A DNA stretch of 64,000 bases from Saccharomycodes ludwigii (lineage: Eukaryota; Ascomycota; Saccharomycetes; Saccharomycodales; Saccharomycodaceae), in the NCBI RefSeq assembly GCF_020623625.1, contig NC_060200.1, positions 2,996,001-3,060,000 on the forward strand. The letters are read 5' to 3'. Of the stretch, positions 1-9,524 are shown piece by piece. Below the pieces are notes generated by a model. It saw only the letters and a list, made by a program, of their open reading frames with translations, made no database searches and was not told where the DNA came from. Made by a program: the position numbers and the translations under genes. Positions within the stretch are counted from its first letter, which is position 1, and each line of letters begins with the position of its first letter.

Positions 1-64
1 TGCCATAGAAAACAGAATAAGACAATTATTAATAGAAAAACAAAAGCAACAGCCAAAAGAATAA
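1..64 (+). CDS. GIM5: Prefoldin subunit 5, C-terminal end only (partial)
   Basis: The window opens inside a reading frame. Codons from position 2 give about 20 residues, AIENRIRQLLIEKQKQQPKE, then a TAA at 62-64. The pattern AIE..IRQ..I resembles the C-terminal helix of yeast Gim5 (AIEAQIRQAAI, followed by a Gln/Lys-rich tail). Gim5 is a subunit of the prefoldin (GimC) complex, which hands unfolded actin and tubulin to the CCT chaperonin in the cytosol. The position supports the call, because GIM5 lies directly upstream of UTP14 on the same strand in S. cerevisiae. Only the last turns of the coiled coil are visible, so this rests on a short match plus synteny. Confidence 0.7.
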   Translation, partial: AIENRIRQLLIEKQKQQPKE

Positions 65-631
65 AGTGTTTTTTTATTTTTTATTTTTTTTTCGTTTTCC
101 CCTCATCTTCGTCATTCTTACTCCATTAATTATTTAATTATATATATATATGTATATATTAACTTAGCTTAATGATTATCAAAGATTTTTAGAGCTTCCA
201 TTTCCTCTCCTTTCTTTGTGATAGCAACATTTTATTTTTTGTTATTATGTTTTTGAGTTCGAATGAAAAAGCAGAATAATTATGAGACTTGAACTTATTT
301 AGATTTTGCTAACCGAAAAGAAAAAAAAAAAAAAAACTAGATTGAAAAATTATGTATGTAAATTTTTTTTTTTTTTTTTTTCTTTCTTTCTCTTTCGACC
401 AGCTTTAATTGAACATTTCTTTTTTTTTTTTTTTTTTTTTTTAATTTTTTTTTCCTTCAAAAAGCATCCTTTTCACATTTTTTAAATGAGAATAAAAATA
501 TTAAGTTTATTTCTTATTTAACCAAACTTTTTTTTTTCTTTTCTTTTTTTTTTTTTTTTTTTAAACTTGTTATCACAACTCAAAGCATTGTGATTAGATA
601 AATAATAAAGCGGATATTCAACTAATAAGAT
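65..631. other. Intergenic: GIM5 3' flank and UTP14 promoter
   Basis: There are 567 bases with no supportable gene. The stretch is dominated by T tracts (for example 363-380, 421-442 and 546-562) typical of nucleosome-depleted yeast promoters. A CTCATC at 102-107 resembles a PAC element, but it lies over 500 bases from the UTP14 start. Confidence 0.6.
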
Positions 632-3403
632 ATGGCTAAAAAAAGAACCAAGCTCACCAAAAAACAAACTTCAAGAAGGTCTTTAAATGCTTTTGAATTA
701 GCAGAACGGGAAATCAATGGAACTGAATCAGATTCCTTTACTCCAAATTATAAAAATAAAAAAAATTATTTACGGTTGAATGGTACAATCGTTAATCCAA
801 ACAAGCTACATAATGATGACTCAGACAACATTGACGACTCAGACGATGATTTTGAAGATGAAGAATTAGACTCAGATGAAGCCTTAAATTCCGAAGACGA
901 TTACGATGTCTTAAATTCTAAATTTTCTCAAACAATTAGAGACAAAAATAACAATGAACTAAAACTTGGTAACCAAGAAAAAGAAGAGGAGGAAGAAGAA
1001 GAAGAGGAAGGTGGATACACTTCCATTGATGAGGAAGAATTAATGCCTTTATCTAAAGTCTGGGATATTAATGTCAATAATCCCAAGGAATCTGCTGGTG
1101 ACAATAACAGTAGCGAAGATGACAGTGCCTTGAAATTTGATGATCGAGATGAAGAAGATGCTGATAGTGAGAGCGAAGAAGATGCTGATAGCGAAGAAGT
1201 TAACGATGATATCCACTCAGATGATCCTTTTGATGAAGTGTCTGACGACGATGAAGAAGTTAATTTAAATACAGTTACAAGCAAATTAAATAAAGAAAAT
1301 GACAAATCTTCAAATTTATTCAAAAAATTAGATACTTATGCAGATGGGGAAGAAAATGAATTTGCATTGCCAGGTATTTCATCTTCTGGATTGTTTAACA
1401 CTAGTGCTGATAATAATACCAGTAGCGGTAAAAAATTAAAGTTGACCGACTTGTTAAGTGTTGTGGACGATAAAAAGGCATTAGATAAAGCCACATTGTT
1501 AAAAGAGGCTCATAAACCAATGGCTGTTCCTTTACCTCAGAGAATTCAAAAAAGGCATGAACGTAAAATTGCTTATGAACTTTCTAAGGATGAAGTAAAT
1601 AAATGGAAAGATACAGTGCAGCAAAATAGACGGGCTGATCATTTATCATTCCCTCTAGCTTCAAAAAGTCATCCTGTTGAAGCATCTACTTTTACACCAG
1701 TTGAAAAACCAGTCACCGAGTTGGAAGAAAAAGTTGGCAAGATGTTGAAAGATAGTAATCTGGTAGAGATCACAAAGAGAGAATCAAAATTCGAAGATAT
1801 CGCCACTGCTACAATGAGTCCTGAGGAAATGAAAAAAAGGACTACTGAGCTAAGATTAATGAGGTCTTTGATGTTTCGTGAAGAAAGGAAGGCTAGGAGA
1901 ATAAAAAAAATTAAATCCAAAGCCTATCACCGTGTTAAGAAAAAGGAAATGTTAAGGAATAAAGCATTAATTAGCGAAGATGCTGACCAGGATTCCGATG
2001 AAGAGGCTTCGGAAAAACATGATATCCAAAGAGCGAAGGAAAGAATGACATTAAAACATAAAACAACATCGAAATGGGCACAAGATATGATTAAGCATGG
2101 TATGACTAAAGATCAAAGCACACGTGAGGAAATGGAAGAAATGCTAGCGCAAAGTGAACGTTTGAAGAGTAAGATTTTGGGTCATGGTTCAGATGATAGC
2201 GATGAGGGTGATACTTTCAATGGTAATTTGAGTGATTTAGAAAGAGAAAATGATGATGCTAATGCAGAGACTAGTTCCAATTCACGGGCCAATGTTGGTA
2301 AAAGTGGTGTTTTAAATATGGCATTTATGAAGAATGCTGAAGCACGCGAAAAAAAAAAAAACCAAGAGATGCTTGGTGAATTGAGGAACTTGGAAAATGG
2401 TGATGACACAGAACTTTTCAAAAGTGGTGCCAAGGACATGGGCGCTAACATTATCCTAAATCAAGGTAGAAGAGTATACACGCCTGCAGCATCGGATTCT
2501 AATATAAATATCAAAGAACATGATAAGCGTATTTTAGAAGAAAATGAGATAGATGGCTCTAGGGACATTGTTAAAAGAGTCAAAGACAGACATGATAAAA
2601 AAACAGAGGAGCGTAATAATTCTAAACCTGTTAAAACAGTAGATGAAAATGAAAATGAAAATGAAAATGAATCTGTTAATAAAGTTATTGGAAACGCTAA
2701 TCCTTGGTTAAACGAAGATTCTGATAATGAGGGGTATTCTGGTCAAAAAACTGGTAAAGTCAATGTGGTGGATGAGAATAGTTCCAAGCAATCCAAGATG
2801 GAAAATAAGATCAATAAAAATAAGGCTAAACATGCCAGAAAATCAAAAAACAAAAACCACACTAACGAAGATCTAATATTAAATTTAGATGCTGGAAGCA
2901 CTTTGAACATTGTTGACCCATATGGTGGCTCCGAAGATGAGCAAGTGGCTTTTCAGCAGCAAAATGTTATCGCAGAAGCCTTTGCTGGTGATGATGTTGT
3001 TTCCAACTTTGAAGAAGAAAAAAAACGAGTTGCTATTGATGAAGATGATAAAGAAGTAGACGTTACTCTACCAGGCTGGGGCGAATGGGCTGGTTCTGGT
3101 ACCAACAAACATAAAAAAAGGAAATACATAAAAAAAGTGAAAGGTCTTGTTAATAAAGAAAAAAGGAGAGATAAAAATTTGAAAAATGTTATTATTAATG
3201 AAAAAGTAAACAAGAAAAATTTAAAGTACCAATCATCAGCTGTTCCATTCCCATATGAAAGTAAAGAACAATACGAAAGATCATTGAGAATGCCAATTGG
3301 ACAGGAATGGGCCTCTAGTAACACATATAGCAAGATGATTAAGCCCAGAATAATGACTAAACCAGGTGTTGTTATTGATCCTTTGAAAGAGCCATTTAAA
3401 TAG
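632..3403 (+). CDS. UTP14: U3 snoRNA-associated SSU processome protein Utp14
   Basis: This encodes 923 aa against about 899 aa for S. cerevisiae Utp14. The product belongs to the small-subunit processome in the nucleolus, where it contacts U3 snoRNA and activates the DEAH helicase Dhr1 during 18S rRNA maturation. The N-terminus (MAKKRTKLTKKQTSRRSLNA) is basic. Strongly acidic Asp/Glu/Ser tracts follow over roughly residues 60-215, then a charged helical middle. The conserved Utp14 C-terminal signature includes LPGWGEWAGSG near residue 812 and the block VPFPYESKEQYERSLRMPIG near residue 870. The ATG at 632 is the first in frame and fits the family N-terminus. Neighbours GIM5 and PRE8 match the S. 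cerevisiae order. Confidence 0.96.
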   Translation: MAKKRTKLTKKQTSRRSLNAFELAEREINGTESDSFTPNYKNKKNYLRLNGTIVNPNKLHNDDSDNIDDSDDDFEDEELDSDEALNSEDDYDVLNSKFSQTIRDKNNNELKLGNQEKEEEEEEEEEGGYTSIDEEELMPLSKVWDINVNNPKESAGDNNSSEDDSALKFDDRDEEDADSESEEDADSEEVNDDIHSDDPFDEVSDDDEEVNLNTVTSKLNKENDKSSNLFKKLDTYADGEENEFALPGISSSGLFNTSADNNTSSGKKLKLTDLLSVVDDKKALDKATLLKEAHKPMAVPLPQRIQKRHERKIAYELSKDEVNKWKDTVQQNRRADHLSFPLASKSHPVEASTFTPVEKPVTELEEKVGKMLKDSNLVEITKRESKFEDIATATMSPEEMKKRTTELRLMRSLMFREERKARRIKKIKSKAYHRVKKKEMLRNKALISEDADQDSDEEASEKHDIQRAKERMTLKHKTTSKWAQDMIKHGMTKDQSTREEMEEMLAQSERLKSKILGHGSDDSDEGDTFNGNLSDLERENDDANAETSSNSRANVGKSGVLNMAFMKNAEAREKKKNQEMLGELRNLENGDDTELFKSGAKDMGANIILNQGRRVYTPAASDSNINIKEHDKRILEENEIDGSRDIVKRVKDRHDKKTEERNNSKPVKTVDENENENENESVNKVIGNANPWLNEDSDNEGYSGQKTGKVNVVDENSSKQSKMENKINKNKAKHARKSKNKNHTNEDLILNLDAGSTLNIVDPYGGSEDEQVAFQQQNVIAEAFAGDDVVSNFEEEKKRVAIDEDDKEVDVTLPGWGEWAGSGTNKHKKRKYIKKVKGLVNKEKRRDKNLKNVIINEKVNKKNLKYQSSAVPFPYESKEQYERSLRMPIGQEWASSNTYSKMIKPRIMTKPGVVIDPLKEPFK

Positions 3404-3483
3404 ATTATTACTGCTTTTAACTTTTTTTTTTTTTTTTTTTTATGTATATTATTTATAAGTCGGAAAGGAGAAAAAAAATTATA

Positions 3484-3508
3484 AATACATCTCCTCCCCC
3501 CCCCTTCT
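3484..3508. repeat. Short poly-C tract between UTP14 and PRE8 ends
   Basis: A run of about ten C residues (CTCCTCCCCCCCCCCTTC) stands out in a convergent AT-rich intergenic space between two 3' ends. No function is evident. Confidence 0.5.
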
Positions 3509-3635
3509 ACATTTCTTTACTATTGAGTTTTCAAAGATATAATATTTCTTATATAAAATTAAAAAAATAAAAATAATTTAAGATTACATACATACATATA
3601 TAATTAAATAGTGCAGACTCCAATAAGTACCTGCA

Positions 3636-4388
3636 TTATAAAGACTCTAATCTGTCATTTATTTCTTCTGTTGTTAATTTTCTAAATCTAGGACCTTTAA
3701 CCCTATTATCACCTTTAAACCCTAATAAATCAGGATTTTCATTGCCAATTATAGCCAAATCAATTGTAGAACCATTGAATTCTCCTTCAACAGATTCTTT
3801 CAAAGTAAGCAATGCAATATGGATGGCATCTTCTAATTCTAATTCATTATTCCATCTTTTTTCCAGAAAGGTTTTGGCTGCTACAGAACCCTTACCTATG
3901 GCAGTAGCTTTCCAAGGAAAATAAGCCCCAGAAGGATCAACTTGATATAAATTGAAGCCATTGTGGTCATCATAACCACCAACCAAAAGCGAAACACCAA
4001 ATGGTCTGACACCACCGGATTGAGTAGCTTCTTGCATAATTTGTGCTATTTCTGAGACGAGTATTTTAGTTGGAGGATATTCCCCGTAAATTCTTTTATA
4101 ATTTGTGTGTGCCACTTTTCTAGATTTATCAACTAAAACTCTAAAATCTGGACCCATTCCTGAATAAACAACACCAATATCAGGTGTCAATAACTCAATT
4201 TTATCCAATGATTCATTTAAAATCAACGGAGAAGTGGATTTTTTTTCGGTGGCTATAACAATTCCATTTGTAGCTTTTATTCCTAATGATGTAACACCTT
4301 GTTTGACAGCAGTCAATGCATAATCAATTTGACCTAGTTTACCACTTGGCGAAAATGTTGTTAAAGAAAATGAATATCTATCAGTCAT
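3636..4388 (-). CDS. PRE8: 20S proteasome subunit alpha 2
   Basis: The product is 250 aa, the same length as S. cerevisiae Pre8, and the two are nearly collinear. It forms part of the heptameric outer alpha ring of the 20S proteasome, which gates substrate entry and docks the 19S cap. The N-terminal proteasome alpha signature YSFSLTTFSPSGKLGQIDYA covers residues 5-24. Other conserved blocks are RVLVDKSRKVAHTNYKRIYG, GGVRPFGVSLL and FLEKRWNNELELEDAIHIAL. Alpha subunits lack the catalytic N-terminal Thr, as here. The ATG at 4388 gives the canonical MTDRYSFS start. A PACE-like Rpn4 site lies about 153 bases upstream. The gene converges with UTP14. Confidence 0.98.
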   Translation of the reverse strand: MTDRYSFSLTTFSPSGKLGQIDYALTAVKQGVTSLGIKATNGIVIATEKKSTSPLILNESLDKIELLTPDIGVVYSGMGPDFRVLVDKSRKVAHTNYKRIYGEYPPTKILVSEIAQIMQEATQSGGVRPFGVSLLVGGYDDHNGFNLYQVDPSGAYFPWKATAIGKGSVAAKTFLEKRWNNELELEDAIHIALLTLKESVEGEFNGSTIDLAIIGNENPDLLGFKGDNRVKGPRFRKLTTEEINDRLESL

Positions 4389-4490
4389 TGATTTATGTGT
4401 ATGTATATATATTTTTTTTTGTTTGTCCTTTTTTTGAGTTTAATTCAAGATTTACAATCTAATGAAAAGAATTCAACAACTAGAAAAAGA

Positions 4491-4523
<33 letters not shown>

Positions 4524-4540
4524 AAAAAAAATTAACTTTA

Positions 4541-4549
4541 TTTGCCACT
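4541..4549 (-). promoter_or_regulatory. PACE-like Rpn4 site upstream of PRE8
   Basis: The plus strand reads TTTGCCACT, so the strand of PRE8 reads AGTGGCAAA. This matches eight of nine positions of the proteasome-associated control element GGTGGCAAA, which Rpn4 binds in S. cerevisiae. It sits about 153 bases upstream of the PRE8 ATG, a usual distance. A neighbouring TGGCA half makes a TGCCA/TGGCA inverted repeat with a 7-base spacer. Confidence 0.55.
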
Positions 4550-4654
4550 TTAAATGGCAGAACTCTTAAAGTTTATTTAATTTATTTATTATTATTATTT
4601 TTTTTAACTTTTTACAAGAGGAGAAAAATCTCTGGTAGCGTATAGTATTTATTT

Positions 4655-4709
4655 GGTGTCCGAGGTGTCCGAAGACATAATTACAGTAAAATGATTTCCT
4701 GTTGTCCGA
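4655..4709. promoter_or_regulatory. Three copies of GKTGTCCGA in the PRE8 upstream region
   Basis: GGTGTCCGA occurs twice back to back (4655-4663 and 4664-4672), and GTTGTCCGA follows at 4701-4709. They lie 267-321 bases upstream of the PRE8 ATG, between it and the 3' end of the U2AF-like gene. The repeated TCCGA/TCGGA core resembles zinc-cluster half sites. The binding factor is not known. Confidence 0.35.
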
Positions 4710-4864
4710 TAACAGTTTTTAAAGGAATAAAAGCTATGCTATTAAATACTGATCAAATATATAACGATATCTTTATACATGGGAAGTTATATACAACAAA
4801 ACGCCCATTTAAATATATAATCTACGTTTGAATGCATGCACCTCCACCTTAACATTAATATCAA

Positions 4865-5404
4865 TCATGTTTTTTGCAAATATTGTTTATGAGATGCTAG
4901 GAGTAATTTTCTTTTCAAATTATAGGAAGGTCTTTTAATATGCATAAAATTACAATCGTGGATTCTATTACAACTTTTGTTATCATAGGGTAAACACACA
5001 GAATCTTTAAAATCAATGACATGTGATAGTTCACCAAAGATAGGCTTACCATCGTACCACCTTTTATTAAACTCTTCGAAGGCTTTATAACACGATTCTT
5101 CATTGGCATATTTTATATAAACGTTCCCATTTAGATGATCGCATTCATTTTCGCAAACAACCATATTTATAACCTCTCCATATTTGCATGCCTGTATGAA
5201 AACATCTTGGTAAAAGCTATCGAAGGGTTCATATAATTGTGCTGATTTATTGTAAAAATTTCGAAGAACTATTGTTTTAGGATGTTCTGGAATAGTATGT
5301 GTTTTTGAACAATATTTACCGTGTCTGCAAGCACCCACTTTGTGATAAAATAGGCACTTTTCTCTTCTACCATTCTTGTTATCTTGTTTTCCCGTGTTTG
5401 ACAT
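4865..5404 (-). CDS. U2AF small subunit-like splicing factor (CCCH-UHM-CCCH)
   Basis: The product is 179 aa and has the full U2AF35/U2AF23 core. Zinc finger 1 is CX8CX5CX3H (C17, C26, C32, H36; context KCLFYHKVGACRHGKYCSKTH). A U2AF-homology motif covers about residues 43-130, with the conserved GNVYIKYANEE and NKRWYDGKPIFGELSHVIDF-type segments. Zinc finger 2 is CX7CX5CX3H (C137, C145, C151, H155). In other eukaryotes this protein pairs with the U2AF large subunit and reads the 3' splice-site AG. The human-type RS tail is absent and the protein ends soon after finger 2, as in the short S. pombe form. S. cerevisiae lacks a recognised orthologue, so its presence here is notable. The ATG at 5404 precedes the first finger by 16 codons. 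Confidence 0.9.
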   Translation of the reverse strand: MSNTGKQDNKNGRREKCLFYHKVGACRHGKYCSKTHTIPEHPKTIVLRNFYNKSAQLYEPFDSFYQDVFIQACKYGEVINMVVCENECDHLNGNVYIKYANEESCYKAFEEFNKRWYDGKPIFGELSHVIDFKDSVCLPYDNKSCNRIHDCNFMHIKRPSYNLKRKLLLASHKQYLQKT

Positions 5405-5492
5405 TCGATTTATTCTATCTTTTTTTTTTTTTTTTTTTTTTTTCTTTTTGTAATTATTTGGTTCGATAAAGTGATTTATAATGACTTTTTTT

Positions 5493-5525
<33 letters not shown>

Positions 5526-6146
5526 TTTTTTAATAAAAGGATTAGTATAAATGTAGCCCGATTGTAAAGGAATGTACAGATGTTTAACTATTACGATTTA
5601 TGCCGTATATATTCAGCTTTTAGACATAACAATTATTAAAAACAAATTTACAAGATGTAGCAGCAAGGAATGTATAAGCATAAATTTCTTTTCTTTAATA
5701 CTTTTATCTGAATAAGAATACTATAAATTCCTAATGTTATAAACTTTCTTATATGTTTCTATTTGAAAGTTCAAGAACCTGTAACTGAAGTTTGTCGGGA
5801 ATTTTCCATTTACAGTTTGTTTCTGGTCCAATTGAAAGAACATAAACAAACAAACAAACCTTTCTTAAACAGTACAATGCTTTGTGCTAATCGAATTTCA
5901 CAAGACTTCCTGTAGTAATACTTTTATTTAATAAAATATTAACATGTTTTTTTTTTTTAAACTTAGCATATGTAATAAATATTTATAAATATTGCCATTG
6001 ACTTATAAAAGCAGTAACGTAAATAACAATAACAATAATAATAACAAAAGAAAAATATTTTATATTTGTATTTGAACCCTAATAAATTTTAATGGATAAT
6101 AGCTATGTACATGAATGACACTGGATATATACATATTTGAATCTAT
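5405..6146. other. Intergenic: U2AF-like promoter and COX14 3' flank
   Basis: There are 742 bases with long T tracts near 5420-5443 and 5502-5531. A short (AAAC)n stretch lies near 5843-5860. I see no gene or RNA structure I can support. Confidence 0.5.
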
Positions 6147-6353
6147 TTAATCCTTCATGATCTCTTCATTCTTGGTATTAAGCTCATCTTGTTCCTTTAT
6201 CTTCAACTGCTGAGCCTCGTACTTCTTACCATTCACGTACATTGTATAAACCAAACCGCCAGACATGTATAATGTAAAGCCTACTAACGATAAAACAGTT
6301 AAACGATGAACTGTGTCAGTTAATCTAGTATACCAAGCATATTTACCGGCCAT
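6147..6353 (-). CDS. COX14: Cytochrome c oxidase assembly protein Cox14
   Basis: The product is 68 aa against 70 in S. cerevisiae. The sequence begins [20 protein letters not shown] and then [19 protein letters not shown], almost the yeast Cox14 sequence. It is a single-pass mitochondrial inner-membrane protein with its membrane helix at about residues 18-36. It binds newly made Cox1 and, with Mss51 and Coa3, couples COX1 translation to assembly of complex IV. The C-terminal half is short, charged and probably faces the intermembrane space. There is no cleavable presequence, as expected. Next to MSC1 and RSC9, it keeps the YML129C-YML128C-YML127W order of S. cerevisiae. Confidence 0.95.
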   Translation of the reverse strand: MAGKYAWYTRLTDTVHRLTVLSLVGFTLYMSGGLVYTMYVNGKKYEAQQLKIKEQDELNTKNEEIMKD

Positions 6354-7026
6354 TTTTTTTTCTTTTTGTTGTTTGTTTGTTTATTTCCCTCTTTTTTTTT
6401 TTTTTTTTTTTTTGCTTAGATACCTCTACATGATAAAGATGATGCTGATGATAAAAACCCAAAAATACAAACCAAGAAAATATTTAAAACAAAAAAAAAG
6501 AATAACAAAATTCAGGAAAAACAAAATGAAAAATAAAAAAATATAAAAAAAAAAATAAAAAAAAACAACAACATCCGCCCACCAACAACATCCGCACCTT
6601 ATCAACATTCGTACATTATTTCCCCCACCTAAACCCACACACCACAACATAAAAAGATATACAAAAGCATATAAAAAAACTTTTGACATTTTGGGCTTTT
6701 TCCCCACCAAGATTATGTAAATGAGATGGAAAAGAAAAGAAAAAAAAAAAAAAAAAAAAAAAAAGAAAAAGATATCAACCATTCGAAGTAATAAAAAAAC
6801 TATTAACTATAATATAAACAAAGTTACTCTTGCACATATATACCCCCCACATAGAGTTGTATATTTAAATATAATAAAAGTTTGAAATTTAACATAAATA
6901 GATAGAAATAAAAAAGAAAAAATAAAAATAAAAAAATAATAATAATAAATTGAACCTTTCTCTTCCCTATACATCACCGTTCCACTCCTTTCCCGATCCC
7001 TTTTTTTGGTTCCCCACCTTTCCTAT
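6354..7026. other. Intergenic: COX14 promoter and MSC1 3' flank
   Basis: There are 673 bases rich in A and T tracts (6392-6413, 6737-6763). Reading frames here encode only homopolymer-like Phe or Lys runs and are not genes. Confidence 0.5.
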
Positions 7027-8643
7027 TTACCAGATTCTGTTATACCAGGGGGTGTTATTAGTAAGATAATTTTTGACAAATTTTGGAGTAAAACCACTCA
7101 AATCAGATTTAATCCTTTCAAACAAACCCTTTGAGGTCCTCCCGCTTGTAGTGTACCTATCACCAGTCAAATATAACAAAGTATTGTCAGTTGCCTTTTT
7201 AATTAAATCCTTTCTACTTGAAGAAGGCAAGACGCCAAAACTTTTCAAATATTCCTTTAAGTCATCGTTTGTCCACGAATCAAACGTTTTCTCCCAAATA
7301 GCCTTGATATTATCTTGATCAACAGAAGTCACAACTGCATCTTTCTTTTCTTTAACTACACCAATCAAATCATACAATTTGTTGTTCCCGCTTTCAATTA
7401 TATCTTGAATGTCATCATAACCAGAAGCGACACTCTCGCCAACCCAGCTCTTGATGTTATCCAAGTTCCAACCTTTGAATAAATCTGACAAAACTTGCTG
7501 TTCACCATCATTTTTTTTGATGCCTTTGATAATCTTCTTATTTTTATTAGTTTTCAACAAATTAATCAATTCTTCTTTTGAACTGTCTTTGTTATATTCA
7601 ACACCACGGATATTTAAAAAGGACTTGATTCTTTCAATTGGCCAAGAGTCTAGCCCCACGAAAAACGTGTCATTAATCACGTTATCATCATTGACATTTG
7701 AGATTTTGTCCCGAATATATCCCCAGGCATCGGAAATTTGGTCCTTTGACTTAGAGATAATGGGTGAGGCCTTGTCTTTGGAGTATTCTGTATACCAATT
7801 CACATCATTTTTTAGCAAAGATGCGTGCTTGGAAGCAACAGAAACTAGACTGTTATAATCCAGCTTATTTTTAGGCAAAGCAATATCATGGTATTCTAAC
7901 CATCTCTGCAAATCCTGTGCAGACCATCTGCTAAAAACATCTGCGTTAATTGCGCCATCCTTATTAAATAGATCAGAATATTGACCAAGGTCTAAAGATT
8001 TGTAAAAGTCATAAATTTGGTTCTGTGTATTTTCACTAACTTGATAAATATTAGCCTTCACCAATTCTACCAATTTTTGTTTATCATCAAGTTGTTGATC
8101 AAATTTGATTTTGTACTTGTTCAACCAATTTTTTAAACTATCAACTGACCAACTATTTAGATACTTATCGCTCATATAATACCCTGCAGTCCCCAAATTA
8201 TCAGAAATTTTCTTTGAATTTTTCTTTAATGCCTCAAGCAAGGTTGTTTTGTCGTTTGAGTCTAAATTAATTTTGTTTTCATTTAAAAACTTTTTCAAGT
8301 CAGAAACGTCCCATGAATCAAACAACCAATCATAAATGGAATTGCCACAACTTGATAAATAGCTCTCACCTTTCAAATTGTTGGTATGGAACCAACCGCT
8401 ATTTTTATTGTTGTCTGAATTTGTTAGGTCATAAAATTGTTTTTTTAACTCTTCTAAACTCCATTTGTCCTTTTTATCGTCAAAGACACCACCGTGATCC
8501 TTAATGTAATCAATTAAATCATTAGATGTCCATTTATTGATATCAAAGCTCGTTTGTTGCTGTTTTTGCATTGGATTGCTAAAAGCAATAACATTGACGA
8601 AAAAATAGATCAAAAATAATAATAATCTGAAATTTTTAAGCAT
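7027..8643 (-). CDS. MSC1: Msc1-like protein with Ish1 stress-response repeats
   Basis: The product is 538 aa against about 513 for S. cerevisiae Msc1. An N-terminal signal peptide is visible (hydrophobic LLLFLIYFFVNVIAF, residues 7-21). The rest is a series of about seven Ish1-type motifs built as W-S/T-x2-DL-x2-(Y/W)L. Examples are KWTSNDLIDYI, SWDVSDLKKFL, SWSVDSLKNWL, RWSAQDLQRWL, SWPIERIKSFL and SWTNDDLKEYL. In S. cerevisiae MSC1 affects meiotic sister-chromatid recombination. S. pombe Ish1 sits in the nuclear envelope and is stress-induced. An ER/nuclear-envelope lumenal location follows from the signal peptide and the family. The gene diverges from RSC9 over an 881-base promoter, matching YML128C-YML127W synteny. 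Confidence 0.92.
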   Translation of the reverse strand: MLKNFRLLLFLIYFFVNVIAFSNPMQKQQQTSFDINKWTSNDLIDYIKDHGGVFDDKKDKWSLEELKKQFYDLTNSDNNKNSGWFHTNNLKGESYLSSCGNSIYDWLFDSWDVSDLKKFLNENKINLDSNDKTTLLEALKKNSKKISDNLGTAGYYMSDKYLNSWSVDSLKNWLNKYKIKFDQQLDDKQKLVELVKANIYQVSENTQNQIYDFYKSLDLGQYSDLFNKDGAINADVFSRWSAQDLQRWLEYHDIALPKNKLDYNSLVSVASKHASLLKNDVNWYTEYSKDKASPIISKSKDQISDAWGYIRDKISNVNDDNVINDTFFVGLDSWPIERIKSFLNIRGVEYNKDSSKEELINLLKTNKNKKIIKGIKKNDGEQQVLSDLFKGWNLDNIKSWVGESVASGYDDIQDIIESGNNKLYDLIGVVKEKKDAVVTSVDQDNIKAIWEKTFDSWTNDDLKEYLKSFGVLPSSSRKDLIKKATDNTLLYLTGDRYTTSGRTSKGLFERIKSDLSGFTPKFVKNYLTNNTPWYNRIW

Positions 8644-9524
8644 TTTTTTTCTTTTTTTTTTTCTCTTTTATCGATAACTTTTTCTTTCCTTAATTTTATC
8701 CTTTTACAAAGTTATCAATGAAAAGGCTATAAAGATGGATAAGTTACTTTTGGTTTAAAGAATTAGTCAAGAAAAAAAAAAAACAAATGAAAGCAGAAAA
8801 AGGGAAAAGGGAAGAAGAAAATAAAAAAAAAAAAAAGGAAAAAAAAGGATGTTTATATACAAATAAATATTTAGAGATTTTAATGGTTTTTATTCTTGTT
8901 ATTTAAATTTGATTTATTGCCCCTTTGTTAATAGTTTGTATGCCTGTAGATGAGAATATAAATTAAAAAAACAAAATTTAAGGGTATTTTAATTTTTGTA
9001 ATGGCAGAAATAAAAAGTTGTGATCTTTTAAAATTTCAATACAGCGATGGAAAGTAAATCACTAAGTAGTAATATATATATATATATCCGTGAAAAGAGA
9101 TTTATTGTTATGTAACAATCTCCCTTTTTTTTTTTTTATTTTTAATATTATATCGTTACTTCCATCGATCAAATAATCCTCACCCTTCACATCCATATTA
9201 TATTTCATTGTCTAAATAATAATAATAATAAATTGTAAAATGTAATATTGCCAATTCTTTTCTTCTTTTCTTTTCTTTTCTTTTCTTTTCTTTTCCATAA
9301 AACAATTATACCGATATATTCACGGACATTTTAGCCTTTCGGGATCAATCTTTTTTTTTTTTTTTTTCATTCCTTTTTCCATTCTTTTTTCCATTCCTTT
9401 TCCCATTCACAATTTAATACTTTCTTCCTTTTTTCAACATACAACAATAACCTTTCAATACTTAAAAATACCCAACAATTTAAAAAAAAAAATAAAAAAA
9501 AAATACTACACAATACACACAGAA
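8644..9524. promoter_or_regulatory. Divergent promoter region between MSC1 and RSC9
   Basis: There are 881 bases shared by two divergent genes. A CCCCT (8920-8924), the reverse of the Msn2/4 STRE core AGGGG, lies about 280 bases upstream of MSC1 and would fit a stress-induced gene, though a 5-mer is weak evidence. A (TTTTC)n tract (9257-9295) and a T tract (9353-9367) lie on the RSC9 side. Confidence 0.4.
9257..9295. repeat. (TTTTC)n microsatellite
   Basis: About seven pentanucleotide units of TTTTC/CTTTT form a pyrimidine-only tract about 230 bases upstream of RSC9. Confidence 0.8.

Noticed and set aside
102-107. PAC-like CTCATC upstream of UTP14
   Set aside because: It is over 500 bases from the start and next to the GIM5 stop, with no convincing RRPE partner.
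928-1323. Ser-rich antisense ORF in UTP14
   Set aside because: It is the reverse complement of Asp/Glu-rich codons in the real gene.
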